Source of the DNA: Flammeovirgaceae bacterium
GTDB lineage: Bacteria; Bacteroidota; Bacteroidia; Cytophagales; Cyclobacteriaceae
Length of the DNA: 64,000 nt
Assembly (NCBI GenBank): GCA_027487845.1
Contig: JAIYCV010000037.1
Location: forward strand, 62,001-126,000
Direction: 5' to 3'
The translations under genes were made by a program, and so were the position numbers. Shown piece after piece: positions 1 through 9,400 of this stretch (the first letter of the stretch is position 1; each line of letters begins with the position of its first letter). The notes below the pieces were generated by a model. The model ran no database searches. It had not been told where the DNA came from and saw nothing but the letters and a program-made list of their open reading frames with translations.

Positions 1-299
1 TCGGGATCAGTAATACCAACATACCAATAAATTCGATCTTGCTCGCCCATTACTAACGTGAGCACATTTCGTTCGTTTACTTTTGGCTGCTCTTTCTCAT
101 CTTTTTCATCTTCAGGCAATGTAATTTCCATTGTCTGAGGTTTATTTAGCGTTGTAGTGAGGATAAAAAAAGTAAGCAACAAAAAAGCAAGATCCACCAT
201 AGGCGTCATATCTATCCTAGTAGAAGACTTCTTCGCCCTTATCTTACCTTTACCTTTTTTATGGCCTCCGCCTCCGCCATCACCTGATATTTCTCCCAT
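1..299 (-). CDS. exbD: ExbD/TolR-family biopolymer transport protein (3' end outside window)
   Basis: About 99 codons are visible; the C-terminus lies before base 1. After a Gly- and Lys-rich cytoplasmic start (residues 1-28) comes the ExbD signature RIDMTPMVDLAFLLLTFF. It forms the single membrane helix and contains the conserved aspartate (D36) expected to carry protons in ExbB-ExbD motors. A Lys/Glu-rich periplasmic linker follows. This is the third gene of an exbB-exbD-exbD operon on the minus strand, 28 bases after the previous exbD. The complex should use the proton gradient to energise TonB-type outer-membrane transport or a related envelope process. The family call is firm; the exact client is inferred. 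Confidence 0.9.
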   Translation of the reverse strand, partial: MGEISGDGGGGGHKKGKGKIRAKKSSTRIDMTPMVDLAFLLLTFFILTTTLNKPQTMEITLPEDEKDEKEQPKVNERNVLTLVMGEQDRIYWYVGITDP

Positions 300-327
300 A
301 TTTTATATCGTTTAAAATAGTAAAAAA

Positions 328-927
328 TTATTGAGCTGCTTGTTCCAACCCGGTAATTAGATTGAACCGATTTACCTTACGGTCCATCAATGTCTTCATT
401 ACTTTATCTACAATCGGGTATTTGGCATCCTTGTCTCCTTTAATCGCAATCCTAAGTTTTCTATTTATTAGACGCGACTGAAGAATCCACTCCGCCAACT
501 CATTGCCCACCGAATCACAAGGAATTCCTGGCTGCTTAATCGCCTTTCGGTCTTCTTGAGATAACGAGAGAAATTGCTTCATACTTGCCATCGGAACTCC
601 AATACTGGACATCAACGCGAACGTACGCGCCTCCTCTGGAGTAAATTGAATGCCATGAAGTTCGCCCATCTTTGCAAGCACTTCCTGCCTGTTATACTGC
701 CCATCCATGTTATAAAACACTTGACTTTCCTTATCGATAGTTATGGTTAACACATTGTTTTCCGGAATCTTGATATCAGAAACCGAAGAAGGAGTGTCAA
801 CTGCAACTGGTTCGTCAGGAACGGCCGTAGCCGTCAGCATAAAAAAAGTTACTAGCAAGAAGGCCAAATCAACCATTGGTGTCATATCAATGGTAGGAGT
901 ACCTCGATTCATCTTTGCCTTTGCCAT
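328..927 (-). CDS. exbD: ExbD/TolR-family biopolymer transport protein with periplasmic insert
   Basis: 199 residues. The N-terminal helix TIDMTPMVDLAFLLVTFF carries the conserved aspartate D20. The periplasmic ExbD fold follows and ends in a motif of the type DKVMKTLMDRKVNRFNLITG. A segment of about 60 residues (roughly 92-150, beginning after LHGIQFTPEE) is inserted before the last beta-alpha unit, so the protein is longer than the usual 130-140 residues. It is the middle gene of exbB-exbD-exbD. The first ExbD lacks this insert in its visible part, so the two are probably non-redundant subunits. The start follows the exbB stop by 25 bases. Confidence 0.92.
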   Translation of the reverse strand: MAKAKMNRGTPTIDMTPMVDLAFLLVTFFMLTATAVPDEPVAVDTPSSVSDIKIPENNVLTITIDKESQVFYNMDGQYNRQEVLAKMGELHGIQFTPEEARTFALMSSIGVPMASMKQFLSLSQEDRKAIKQPGIPCDSVGNELAEWILQSRLINRKLRIAIKGDKDAKYPIVDKVMKTLMDRKVNRFNLITGLEQAAQ

Positions 928-952
928 ACTAAAAAGTAGTTAAGAGTTAGTC

Positions 953-1768
953 CTATTTTTTTGCACCGAAGTTTTGAATGATGCTAAAACCAGCTTCATC
1001 AATACCATATGTTAATGAGTCAATAGCGCTAGTAAAGTAGTTATAAAATACGATTGCTAATGCAGAAGTACCGATACCCAACGCTGTATTGATCAACGCT
1101 TCCGAAATACCAGCTGCCAATCCTACCGAGTCAGGAGCACCTGCTTGAGCAAGCGCAGCAAATGCGTTAATCATACCAATAACCGTTCCTAAAAGACCAA
1201 GCAGCGTAGCAATAGAAGCAATAGTCGCGATAATTACTAAGTTCTTCTGCAACATTGGCATTTCAAGCTGTGTTGTTTCTTCAATGTCTTTTTGGATAAT
1301 CAATACCTTTTTATCGGCATCCAATGTGGTATCTTTTTGCAGTTCGCTATACTTAGAGAGGCCTGCTTTTACAACATTCGCAACAGAACCTTTTTGCTTT
1401 TCGCATTCAGCAATAGCTTGGTCAATGCTATTCGATTTCAATAGCTCTTGAATTTTGCGAACAAACTTATTTACACTGCCTTTTCCTTTTGCACTAGAAA
1501 TAGTGATAAAACGTTCTACTGCGAAGGTGATTACCATCATCAATAAAGACATAAGCATTGGCACGATTATACCACCTTGATAAATGATACCAAAATAATT
1601 TCCTGGAAGCGGCTTTCCGTGAACATCGCCACCTTGAAAATTGTCGGGACTACCTAACACTAATTTGTAAATTAGGATAGCTATTACAATTTCTAAGGGA
1701 ATAACAATCGCTGCGAAAGCCGATTTGAATCCATCTGAAGAACTAGAAGTTTTAGGAGCAGTTTTCAT
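953..1768 (-). CDS. exbB: MotA/TolQ/ExbB proton channel family protein
   Basis: 271 residues, inner membrane. Hydrophobic helices lie near residues 20-40, 67-87, 172-200 and 215-245. The last pair, with a Gly/Ala-rich stretch around LLGLLGTVIGMINAF and GISEALINTALGIG, is the MotA/TolQ/ExbB core that forms the pentameric stator around ExbD. It is first in the minus-strand operon with two exbD genes. The 277 bases upstream are AT-rich without another gene and presumably hold the promoter, though I could not find a clean TAnnTTTG box there. Confidence 0.92.
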   Translation of the reverse strand: MKTAPKTSSSSDGFKSAFAAIVIPLEIVIAILIYKLVLGSPDNFQGGDVHGKPLPGNYFGIIYQGGIIVPMLMSLLMMVITFAVERFITISSAKGKGSVNKFVRKIQELLKSNSIDQAIAECEKQKGSVANVVKAGLSKYSELQKDTTLDADKKVLIIQKDIEETTQLEMPMLQKNLVIIATIASIATLLGLLGTVIGMINAFAALAQAGAPDSVGLAAGISEALINTALGIGTSALAIVFYNYFTSAIDSLTYGIDEAGFSIIQNFGAKK

Positions 1769-2045
1769 GTTACTAGAATTTTAAATTAAGGTTTAAAGTT
1801 TGTTTTAGAGTTTCAGTATAAATTGTTAGTGGCTAGCAAGTAAAACCAAATTTTATTAGTTTAAAAGTGAAAGATCAAAATTCTGCCTTTAAATTTTAAA
1901 CATTTGGCTTTAAACCATAAAACTTCTTAAAAATACTAGCGAAACTGATTTCATTCTTTAAAATACCCTAATTCTTGAACTCAATCACTACTAATCCAGA
2001 AGTTTTAAAAAGTCACAATTCAACAACAATTATTTTTTATTAAAT

Positions 2046-2672
2046 TTATCTATTCGCTTTCTGATGCCTAAACCATGTAATAAATACGGGAATAGTGGAG
2101 AGCAATATCATGCCCACCACTATTAGCTCTAAGTGTTCAGTTATCTGAGGAAACGCGTTACCCAGCAGATGGCCGGCCATTACCATTGTAATAATCCACA
2201 ACGCGGCTCCCAAGAAATTATAAAATACGAATTTCGGAAAATCGATTCTTACAATACCTGAAAGAATGGGAACGAACGTTCGGATAATCGGCACAAACCG
2301 ACCTAGCACAAACGCCATCATTCCATATTTGTCATAAAAATCCCTAGTCATTTCAAGATATTTTTTCTTGTAAAAAATATTCTCTCTCATATTTGTCAGG
2401 TATTTTTCTGCCCATCGGCCAGTTAAATAGCCAGCCGTTGAACCTAACCCTGCCGCAATTATTAGTACGATAATCATCAGCCAGATAGGAACGTCTAAGT
2501 ACTTGGACTGACTTAACAAACCCGCCACGAAAAGAAGCGAGTCGCCAGGCAAGAAAAATCCGAAAAACAACCCTGTTTCAGCAAATATGATTAATATAAG
2601 CAGTGTAAGCCCTCCCACCTGAATCAGGTTCTCGGGGTTGAACACATCCAAAAATGCCAGGTAGTTTTCCAA
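2046..2672 (-). CDS. DedA/VTT-family inner-membrane protein
   Basis: 208 residues with about five hydrophobic segments. The family core is visible as ETGLFFGFFLPGDSLLF near residues 31-47 and as GRFVPIIRTFVPILSG near 124-139, where the two re-entrant arginine-containing loops occur in DedA proteins. The family acts in membrane homeostasis and, in characterised members, in undecaprenyl-phosphate or lipid flipping. Which substrate this member uses cannot be read from sequence. Its stop is 277 bases from exbB, and its start lies 15 bases after the secDF stop, so it is probably co-transcribed with secDF. Confidence 0.9.
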   Translation of the reverse strand: MENYLAFLDVFNPENLIQVGGLTLLILIIFAETGLFFGFFLPGDSLLFVAGLLSQSKYLDVPIWLMIIVLIIAAGLGSTAGYLTGRWAEKYLTNMRENIFYKKKYLEMTRDFYDKYGMMAFVLGRFVPIIRTFVPILSGIVRIDFPKFVFYNFLGAALWIITMVMAGHLLGNAFPQITEHLELIVVGMILLSTIPVFITWFRHQKANR

Positions 2673-2687
2673 TTTCGTTGAATTTTA

Positions 2688-5600
2688 TTATGCCTTTGTA
2701 GGGTTCACTGCCTTTCTATCTAGATCAATCACCAGCGGAGACGCAATAAAAATTGACGAATACGTACCAATGATAATACCTACAAAGAAGGCAAAAGAAA
2801 ATCCTCTTAACACCTCGCCTCCGAAAATCAATAAGATAATAACCACAAACAGCACTGTGCCGGAGGTAATAAGGGTTCTGCTCAGGGTGCTATTAATTGC
2901 GCTGTTAAATATTTTAACCGTGTCATGACTTGTGCCAACGCCCATGTACTCGCGAATACGATCGAAGATAATCACGGTATCGTTTATGCTGTAGCCAATA
3001 ATAGTAAGCAACGCGGCCACAAATATCTGGTCAATTTCAAACGATATACCTACCAATCCTGCCAACGCAAAAGAAGCAAATACAAACAACGAATCGTGAA
3101 TAAGCGCCACAATGGCTCCTGCACTGTATTGCCATTTGCGGAAGCGAACCAAGATATAGAAAAAGATGGCAAGCAGCGAAAATAGACCGGCTTTAAATGC
3201 CGAGTTCTTAATGTCATCGGCAACGGTTGCCCCTACTTTTGTGGAAGACGAGATGGTGAAATGTTGATCATCCAATGCACCATCGTTCTCTGTGAATTCC
3301 AATTTACTGTACTTCTGCACTCCTGCAATAAGCGCAGCCTTCACTTTGTCATCTGAGGTTTCCGATTCTTCGTCAATAAGGTAAGAAGTAGTCACTTTCA
3401 TCACATTGTTAGAACCATAATTTTTCACTTCCGTGGATGCGTTTTCAAAGCCTGACGATAACTCCGAACGCATGCTGGTTGCCTCCACTGGGTTTTTAAA
3501 TGACACCACATACGATCTGCCTCCCTTGAAATCTACCCCTAAGTTTAAACCTTGTATAAGTGTTACTACCAAACCAATTACAATGACTGTTCCAGAAAAT
3601 AAATAAGCATATTTTCTATTTCCAATAAAGTCGTAGTTCGGAGTCGTCTTGATCAGTCCAGCCAACGGAGTTGTGAACGACACCTTTGCATTTTCTCCTT
3701 TTCTGATCATCCATTCAATTACAACACGTGAAATGTAAATGGCCGAGAAAAAAGAAGTAACAATACCAATCATCAATGTAATCGCGAAGCCTTTCAACGG
3801 GCCTTGCCCAAGCACAAACAGGAATACTCCGGTAATAAAAGTGGTAATGTTCGAGTCAAAAATAGAAGAGAACGCCTTTTCAAAACCTTTGTTAATGGCG
3901 TCTTTCAATAATCTACCCTGCCTCAACTCCTCTTTGATACGTTCATAAATCAATACGTTTGCGTCCACGGCCATACCCATGGTGAGCACAATACCAGCAA
4001 TACCTGGCAATGTAAGCGCGGCATTAAACTGCGCCAAAATACCCAGCAAGAAAAACACGTTGAACAGCAAAGCAAAGTTAGCAACCCACCCACCAGTGGA
4101 ATAGTAAACCACCATGAAAAGTACCACCACAAACAAGCCAACGCCCATCGAAATGAGACCTTCGTTGCGGGCCACTTCGCCAAGTGTAGGGCCTACAAAA
4201 GCTTCTTCTACAATACGTGTGGGAGCAGGAAGAGAGCCAGCCTTTAGCACATTTGCTAAGTCTTTTGCTTCTTCGTTGGTAAAATTTCCAGTAATTTGAG
4301 AGCTACCATTGGGTATTTCGACTTGAACTCTTGGCGCGGTATAAACATATTTATCCAACACAATGGCGATGCTCCCCTGCGGTTGCTTTGCGGCAGCGGC
4401 AGCGGTAATTTTCGCCCACGCTCTCGCCCCACTTGGGTTCATGGTCATGCTTACGGCAGGGCGCGCAAATTGATCAAAATCCAAACGGGCATCGTTAATT
4501 ACTTCACCCGATAGTAACGGTTTGCCATTGCGACCCATATTCACAAAATTCAATTGGATGTCCTCCACTCCGGGTGTTTGGTTCGCATCGGGCTTTACGT
4601 CCCAAAACAAACCAATGGTGCGAGGCAATAGCGCGCGTACGTCTTCACGGCTGAAAATTTTGTTGATCTCGGCTGTGTCCTTAGTGGGATACAAGAATGG
4701 AATTTGCTGACTGCTCAATGCGAAAAGCGGGCTGAGAGAGGCTTTAGTGAGTGAATCTAATGTGTTTCCCGTACTGTCTTTGGCTTTGCTTAGTTCCTTC
4801 TCCAAGGCAGATTTTACGGTATCCTTAGCAAGTGTTGTATCAGTTTTAGCGGCCAATGCATTTTGTAGGTCATCTGTTTTTGCGCCTGTATCTTTCAGGG
4901 CGGCTGCGGCATCTTGCTTTTCTTTCAACAACATTTTATTGATCGCAAAAAGTGCTTGATTCAATTGCGGGTCATTCGCCTCGGCAACTTCCCAAAATTC
5001 TAAGCGAGCAGCACCTTGCAATAATTTGCGCACCCGTTGTGGGTTATCGGCACCCGGAATTTCAATCTGAATTCTACCCGAACCTTGCAACTTTTGAATG
5101 TTTGGCTGTGAAGTCCCAAATTGGTCGATACGGGTTTTTAAGATGGTAAATGAGCGATCGATAGCACTCTCTATTTCAGTATCTAAAAATTTAAGCACGG
5201 TGGCATCATCATCGGACAAACTAACGCGACCCTTGTTGGAGGCAGAGGCAAAAAGAGTTGCCAGTTTTTTATCTGGGTTTGCTTCGTGGTAAGCCTTGTA
5301 GAATAGGCTGCTATAGCTCTCTTGGCTTTTCTTTTGCATTTCTTGGGCCTTTTTGAAGGCTGCAATCAGAGCAGGATCTTGACTGTTGTTTCCGCTCAAG
5401 CCACGAATGATATCTGCGGGCGAAACCTCTAACACAACGTGCATTCCACCTTGCAAGTCGAGACCAAGGCTAAGCTCATTTTCTTTTACTTCCTTATAAG
5501 TGTAATCTTTAAAGCCCAAGTTATAAACTGGCAAATTCCACAACGAATCAAGATAGGCTTGTTTTTTGGCCAGATTAACAGTACCAGTAGCATCGGTGGC

Positions 5601-5714
5601 TATCCGGATAGCGTTTTTTTGAACCCGCTGAGAAACAAACGTGAACGATAAATAAAATAAACAAAGTGCTGTAACTATTACTGTGAGTACAACTACGAAA
5701 CCTTTATTACGCAT
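2688..5714 (-). CDS. secDF: Protein translocase subunit SecDF (fused SecD and SecF)
   Basis: 1008 residues; SecD and SecF are one chain, as is usual in Bacteroidota. The SecD half (about 1-640) has an N-terminal helix, the LGLDLQGGMHVVLEV motif near residues 83-97, the P1 periplasmic domain and a six-helix core with GMAVDANVLIYERIKEEL. The SecF half (about 690-1008) begins with NLGVDFKGGRSY and repeats the six-helix core (SINDTVIIFDRIRE). SecDF uses the proton gradient to pull exported proteins out of the SecYEG channel. A polar, Ala/Lys/Asp-rich insertion at about residues 260-345 interrupts the P1 region. Probably heads an operon with the DedA gene. Confidence 0.97.
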   Translation of the reverse strand: MRNKGFVVVLTVIVTALCLFYLSFTFVSQRVQKNAIRIATDATGTVNLAKKQAYLDSLWNLPVYNLGFKDYTYKEVKENELSLGLDLQGGMHVVLEVSPADIIRGLSGNNSQDPALIAAFKKAQEMQKKSQESYSSLFYKAYHEANPDKKLATLFASASNKGRVSLSDDDATVLKFLDTEIESAIDRSFTILKTRIDQFGTSQPNIQKLQGSGRIQIEIPGADNPQRVRKLLQGAARLEFWEVAEANDPQLNQALFAINKMLLKEKQDAAAALKDTGAKTDDLQNALAAKTDTTLAKDTVKSALEKELSKAKDSTGNTLDSLTKASLSPLFALSSQQIPFLYPTKDTAEINKIFSREDVRALLPRTIGLFWDVKPDANQTPGVEDIQLNFVNMGRNGKPLLSGEVINDARLDFDQFARPAVSMTMNPSGARAWAKITAAAAAKQPQGSIAIVLDKYVYTAPRVQVEIPNGSSQITGNFTNEEAKDLANVLKAGSLPAPTRIVEEAFVGPTLGEVARNEGLISMGVGLFVVVLFMVVYYSTGGWVANFALLFNVFFLLGILAQFNAALTLPGIAGIVLTMGMAVDANVLIYERIKEELRQGRLLKDAINKGFEKAFSSIFDSNITTFITGVFLFVLGQGPLKGFAITLMIGIVTSFFSAIYISRVVIEWMIRKGENAKVSFTTPLAGLIKTTPNYDFIGNRKYAYLFSGTVIVIGLVVTLIQGLNLGVDFKGGRSYVVSFKNPVEATSMRSELSSGFENASTEVKNYGSNNVMKVTTSYLIDEESETSDDKVKAALIAGVQKYSKLEFTENDGALDDQHFTISSSTKVGATVADDIKNSAFKAGLFSLLAIFFYILVRFRKWQYSAGAIVALIHDSLFVFASFALAGLVGISFEIDQIFVAALLTIIGYSINDTVIIFDRIREYMGVGTSHDTVKIFNSAINSTLSRTLITSGTVLFVVIILLIFGGEVLRGFSFAFFVGIIIGTYSSIFIASPLVIDLDRKAVNPTKA

Positions 5715-5805
5715 AGAATTAAATTAGATAATAGATGTGAGAAATGAGATGTGAGACGCGGGATCATAGAACCCGAATTTTGAACGTTGAATTTGTAATC
5801 TGAAA

Positions 5806-6141
5806 TTAAGGTGCGTTGGGCGAAATGACGACCCTAAAAAGAGTTCGGAAAAAGCGGACAAATACTTTCTTTTCAATCTTTACAAAAGACTTGATTTCAG
5901 TAATTGAAAAGGAAGAAGGAACTGATATTGCTGTGTTTTCACTAAGCTTTACGAGCGAGTTACTGGTAACTGCATCAGAAGGCGCACTCACCATTACCTT
6001 TTCGGACTTGTCTTTCTTTTCGGAGTCGTCCTTTTGAGTTAGGTCACTTTGTTGGTAATAGGATTGTGAAAACACAATGATTACAGCCGCCAGAATACCT
6101 GAGGCGATCATAAAAATGCGTGAAAGTGTTTTCTTTTTCAT
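5806..6141 (-). CDS. Small single-pass membrane protein of unknown function
   Basis: 111 residues from an ATG at 6141. An in-frame ATG 15 codons further upstream would prepend a less likely leader; the MKKKTLSR start directly before the hydrophobic segment is the natural one. Visible parts: a basic N-terminus, one membrane helix at about residues 9-27, a charged Lys/Asp/Glu linker (about 35-50), and a C-terminal stretch that resembles part of a beta-strand domain. I recognise no family. It sits between secDF and a repeat-bearing gap, on the same strand as secDF. It may be a membrane-anchored envelope protein. Confidence 0.55.
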   Translation of the reverse strand: MKKKTLSRIFMIASGILAAVIIVFSQSYYQQSDLTQKDDSEKKDKSEKVMVSAPSDAVTSNSLVKLSENTAISVPSSFSITEIKSFVKIEKKVFVRFFRTLFRVVISPNAP

Positions 6142-6470
6142 TTGTGCGGGTGCAAGTATAGCAAAATATGAATTGGCAAATGACATATCACGTAAAAAAA
6201 TAAAAATGAAGTTGTGCTCGGCCTAGGTTTTGGTCACGAATACGCAAAAAAATATTCGGTGTTCGTGCCAACACAAAACTGAGAATTTGCTTGGATTTAA
6301 GTCTCCTAGGAAGTCTATAATTTTGCCACGGATGCACGAATCTTTATTTGTGCATTTGTGGCAATTCAACAACCAGAACTTGCTTAAAAGCAAAAGCTAG
6401 AGTTTAACCAAGACTGCAAAGCAAAAGATTCGTGCATTCGTGGCATTACTATAAATGTGTAAGTACACCC
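6142..6470. repeat. Gene-free gap with CACGAATGCACGAAT-type inverted repeats
   Basis: No coding region is supported here. Bases 6324-6345 and 6424-6445 are 22-base inverted copies of each other with one mismatch (core CACGAATGCACGAATC). A further partial copy lies at 6346-6363, so that 6325-6363 can also fold on itself. A related CACGAA...TTCGTG pair lies near 6234-6268. This resembles the dispersed, palindrome-rich intergenic repeats common in Bacteroidota. It separates two genes on the same strand and could act as a transcript 3' structure. Confidence 0.6.
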
Positions 6471-9400
6471 CTACCTCTTCATCATCTTCGCGGTTTTTAC
6501 CGAAGTACCTTCTTGAATAGACAGCAAATACACACCAGCAGGAATTGTGTTTGTTGGCACCCTCAACACTTCGCCTCGATCCTCAAAGGGCAGCGCGCTT
6601 CGCCTTCCGGTGACATCGTACAGTACAATTTCCGTTATCTGGCCTGTTTTGTTCTCAATTTCAATATAATCAGTAAAGGGGTTTGGGTAAACAGCGGTGG
6701 TTGTCGCAGCGGTGTTCAAATCTCCCGTTATCACAACACCTGTAGTAACCGAAACACTCGCAGAGTTACCTGAAACACCCACCTCATTAACCGCCCGAAC
6801 CCGATATTGATAGGCAGTAGCGGGAGGCAAACCCGTAACGGATTGCGAAGTGGTGGCAACCGTTTTAGGATTATACCCTTCCACAAAAGTGGCAAAATTG
6901 TCTTTGCTTATCTCTAGTTGATAGCCCGTTGCGCTACTAACTGCCGCCCAATTGGCGGTAAAGCCAGTAGAGGAAATAGCGGTGGCAGCTAACGATGTTG
7001 GAGTGCTTGGCGGTGGAATAAGTGTTGTAACCGAAACATTGGCCGAATTACCCGAAACACCTCCTTCATTAACTGCACGAACACGGTATTGATAAGGGGT
7101 AGCTGAAGCTAGGCCAGTTACAGCTTGTGAATTGCCTGTAATTGGTTTTGAATTATACCCTTCCACAAAAGTGGCAAAATTGTCTTTGCTGATGTCTAGT
7201 TGATAGCCTGTTGCTCCACTCGTTGCCGCCCAGTTGGCGGTAAAGCCAGTAGACGAAATAGCGGTGGCAGCTAACGATGTTGGAGTGCTTGGTGGTGGAA
7301 TAAGTGTTGTTACAGAAACATTGGCCGAATTACCCGAAACACCTCCGTCATTAACTGCACGAACACGGTATTGATAAGGGGTGGAAGAGGTTAGGCCTAT
7401 TACAACTTGTGAAGTGCCTATAATTGGCTTTGAATTAAAGCCCTCCACAAAAGTGGCAAAATTGTCTATGCTAATGTCCAGTTGATAGCTCGTTGCGCTA
7501 CTAACTGCCGCCCAGTTTGCGGTAAAGCCAGTAGGCGAAATAGCGGTGGCAGCCAATGCCGTTGGCGCGGTGGGTGGTGGAATAAGTGTGGTAGCCGAAA
7601 TACTGGCAGAGTTATCCGAAATGCCCAATTCGTTAACTGCCCGAACGCGGTACTGATACGTGGTGGTGGAAGTTAAACCTGTAACAGTTTGTGAGGTGCC
7701 GGTAACGGTTTTTGAATTATAACCTTCCACGAAAGTAGCAAAATTGTCTTTGCTAACATCAAGCTGGTAGCTTGTTGCACCGCTTGCTGCTGCCCAGTTA
7801 GCGGTAAAGCCTGTTGAGTTTATGCTGCTGGCGGCCGCTGCAACGGGCGTAGCGGGTGGAGCAAGTTCTGCCAAAGACCGCTCCCAAACGCCACGGGCAT
7901 AGAAGCTGGCCAGTAAGCTGGTTTCTGTTACTAGTAATGAGTATCCAATAAAATTAGGTGGAACCCCTTCATTAATAGCTCTCCAACTGTTACCCAAATC
8001 AGTGGAGACAAATACACCGCCATAAGTAGTTGCGAATAAACTAGTACCATTTACGGCAAGGCTTAGAACTGGAATCTCGATCGGTGATGTTTTTGGCAGT
8101 TTTCCGGTTACGGGGTTCCACGTCACTCCACTATCAGTAGAAACATAAACCCCTCCATCTCCAGCTGCAAAAATATTGTTCCCGATTGCTTTAAACGAAT
8201 AAATGGTCGTTTCTAGTGTTGTCTTAATCCAAGTTGCACCACCATCTGTAGAGCGGTAAACACCACCCCAATATTCTGCTAACCCAGCAAAAAGAATTTC
8301 ATTTACTTTTTCAAATGACCAAAATCTGACCAGCGTAGGGATAAACGCCAAACCAGTCCAGCTTTGCCCTTTATTCGATGAAAGATAAATGCCTCCGTCC
8401 GTAACCGCATAGACTTTTTCACCAACTGACAACAAGTGAGTAACAGCTTTGTTGGTGAGGCCATTGTTCACGGCAACCCAATTCAATCCGTTATTGGCCG
8501 AATAAAACACCCCGCCCCCTTCCGTACCAGCAAATAAATCATTACCCGCAGCAATGAGCGCGTTTACAGTGGTATTTGTTAAACCGGTGTTTCTTTCACT
8601 CCAGGTTTGGCCTCTATCAGAGGACATAAGAACACCTTGTCCTTCAAACTCAGCCAATCGGCCTCCGGACCCTACAAAAAGATCAGTGCCTTTTTGGACA
8701 ATGGCTGCTATTGTGACGGCCGCAAGGCCAGTGTTTGATAGAGTCCAACTACTGCCATTAGTAGCGGACGAAAATATCCCTTTATTAGAACCTGCCAATA
8801 ACATGTTACTGGCAATGCCAAATGTATAGACCTCCACATTTGTAAGCCCCGTATTTGCTGTCGCCCAGCTTACTCCGTTGTTTGAAGATATGTAAACACC
8901 CGTATTACCAGCTACAAAAAGATTATCATCCTTTACCACAAGCACCTTAAAATAATCTTGAGGCAGTCCTGTACTTGCCAAAGTCCAATTTTCACCCTTA
9001 TCTGTAGATTTATACACGCGTGCCTTGCTTTCACCATTTTCATAGGTTGACATGATTCCAAACAAGATGCTTCCTTTAGAAGCTAGATATTCAAAATCTA
9101 ACCCTTCGGGCAATCCTGCATTGGCTGGTCGTACCCAAGTATCACCCTTATCTGAGGTTCTGTAAACCCCATAATATCCAAAGTAGGAATTTGAGGCATA
9201 CAAATCTCCCTCTATTAAAGTCCAAGCGTTTCTGTTACCGAAATTATTTATTTTAGTCCAAGTTACTCCCCTGTCGAGGGATCGAAATGTTCCTTGTGGT
9301 CCATCACCGTCAGCATTAATGAACAGGTAATCGCCAACTGCAATCATGCTTCGAATACCTGTTACAAATTCCTTGTTTGGCTCTGTCCAACTTAACCCAC

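Noticed and set aside
6432-6773. Open frame on the plus strand opposite the 3' end of the BNR/FN3 gene
   Set aside because: It lies antisense to well-supported domain-coding sequence and part of it covers repeat DNA; no motif or signal was seen.
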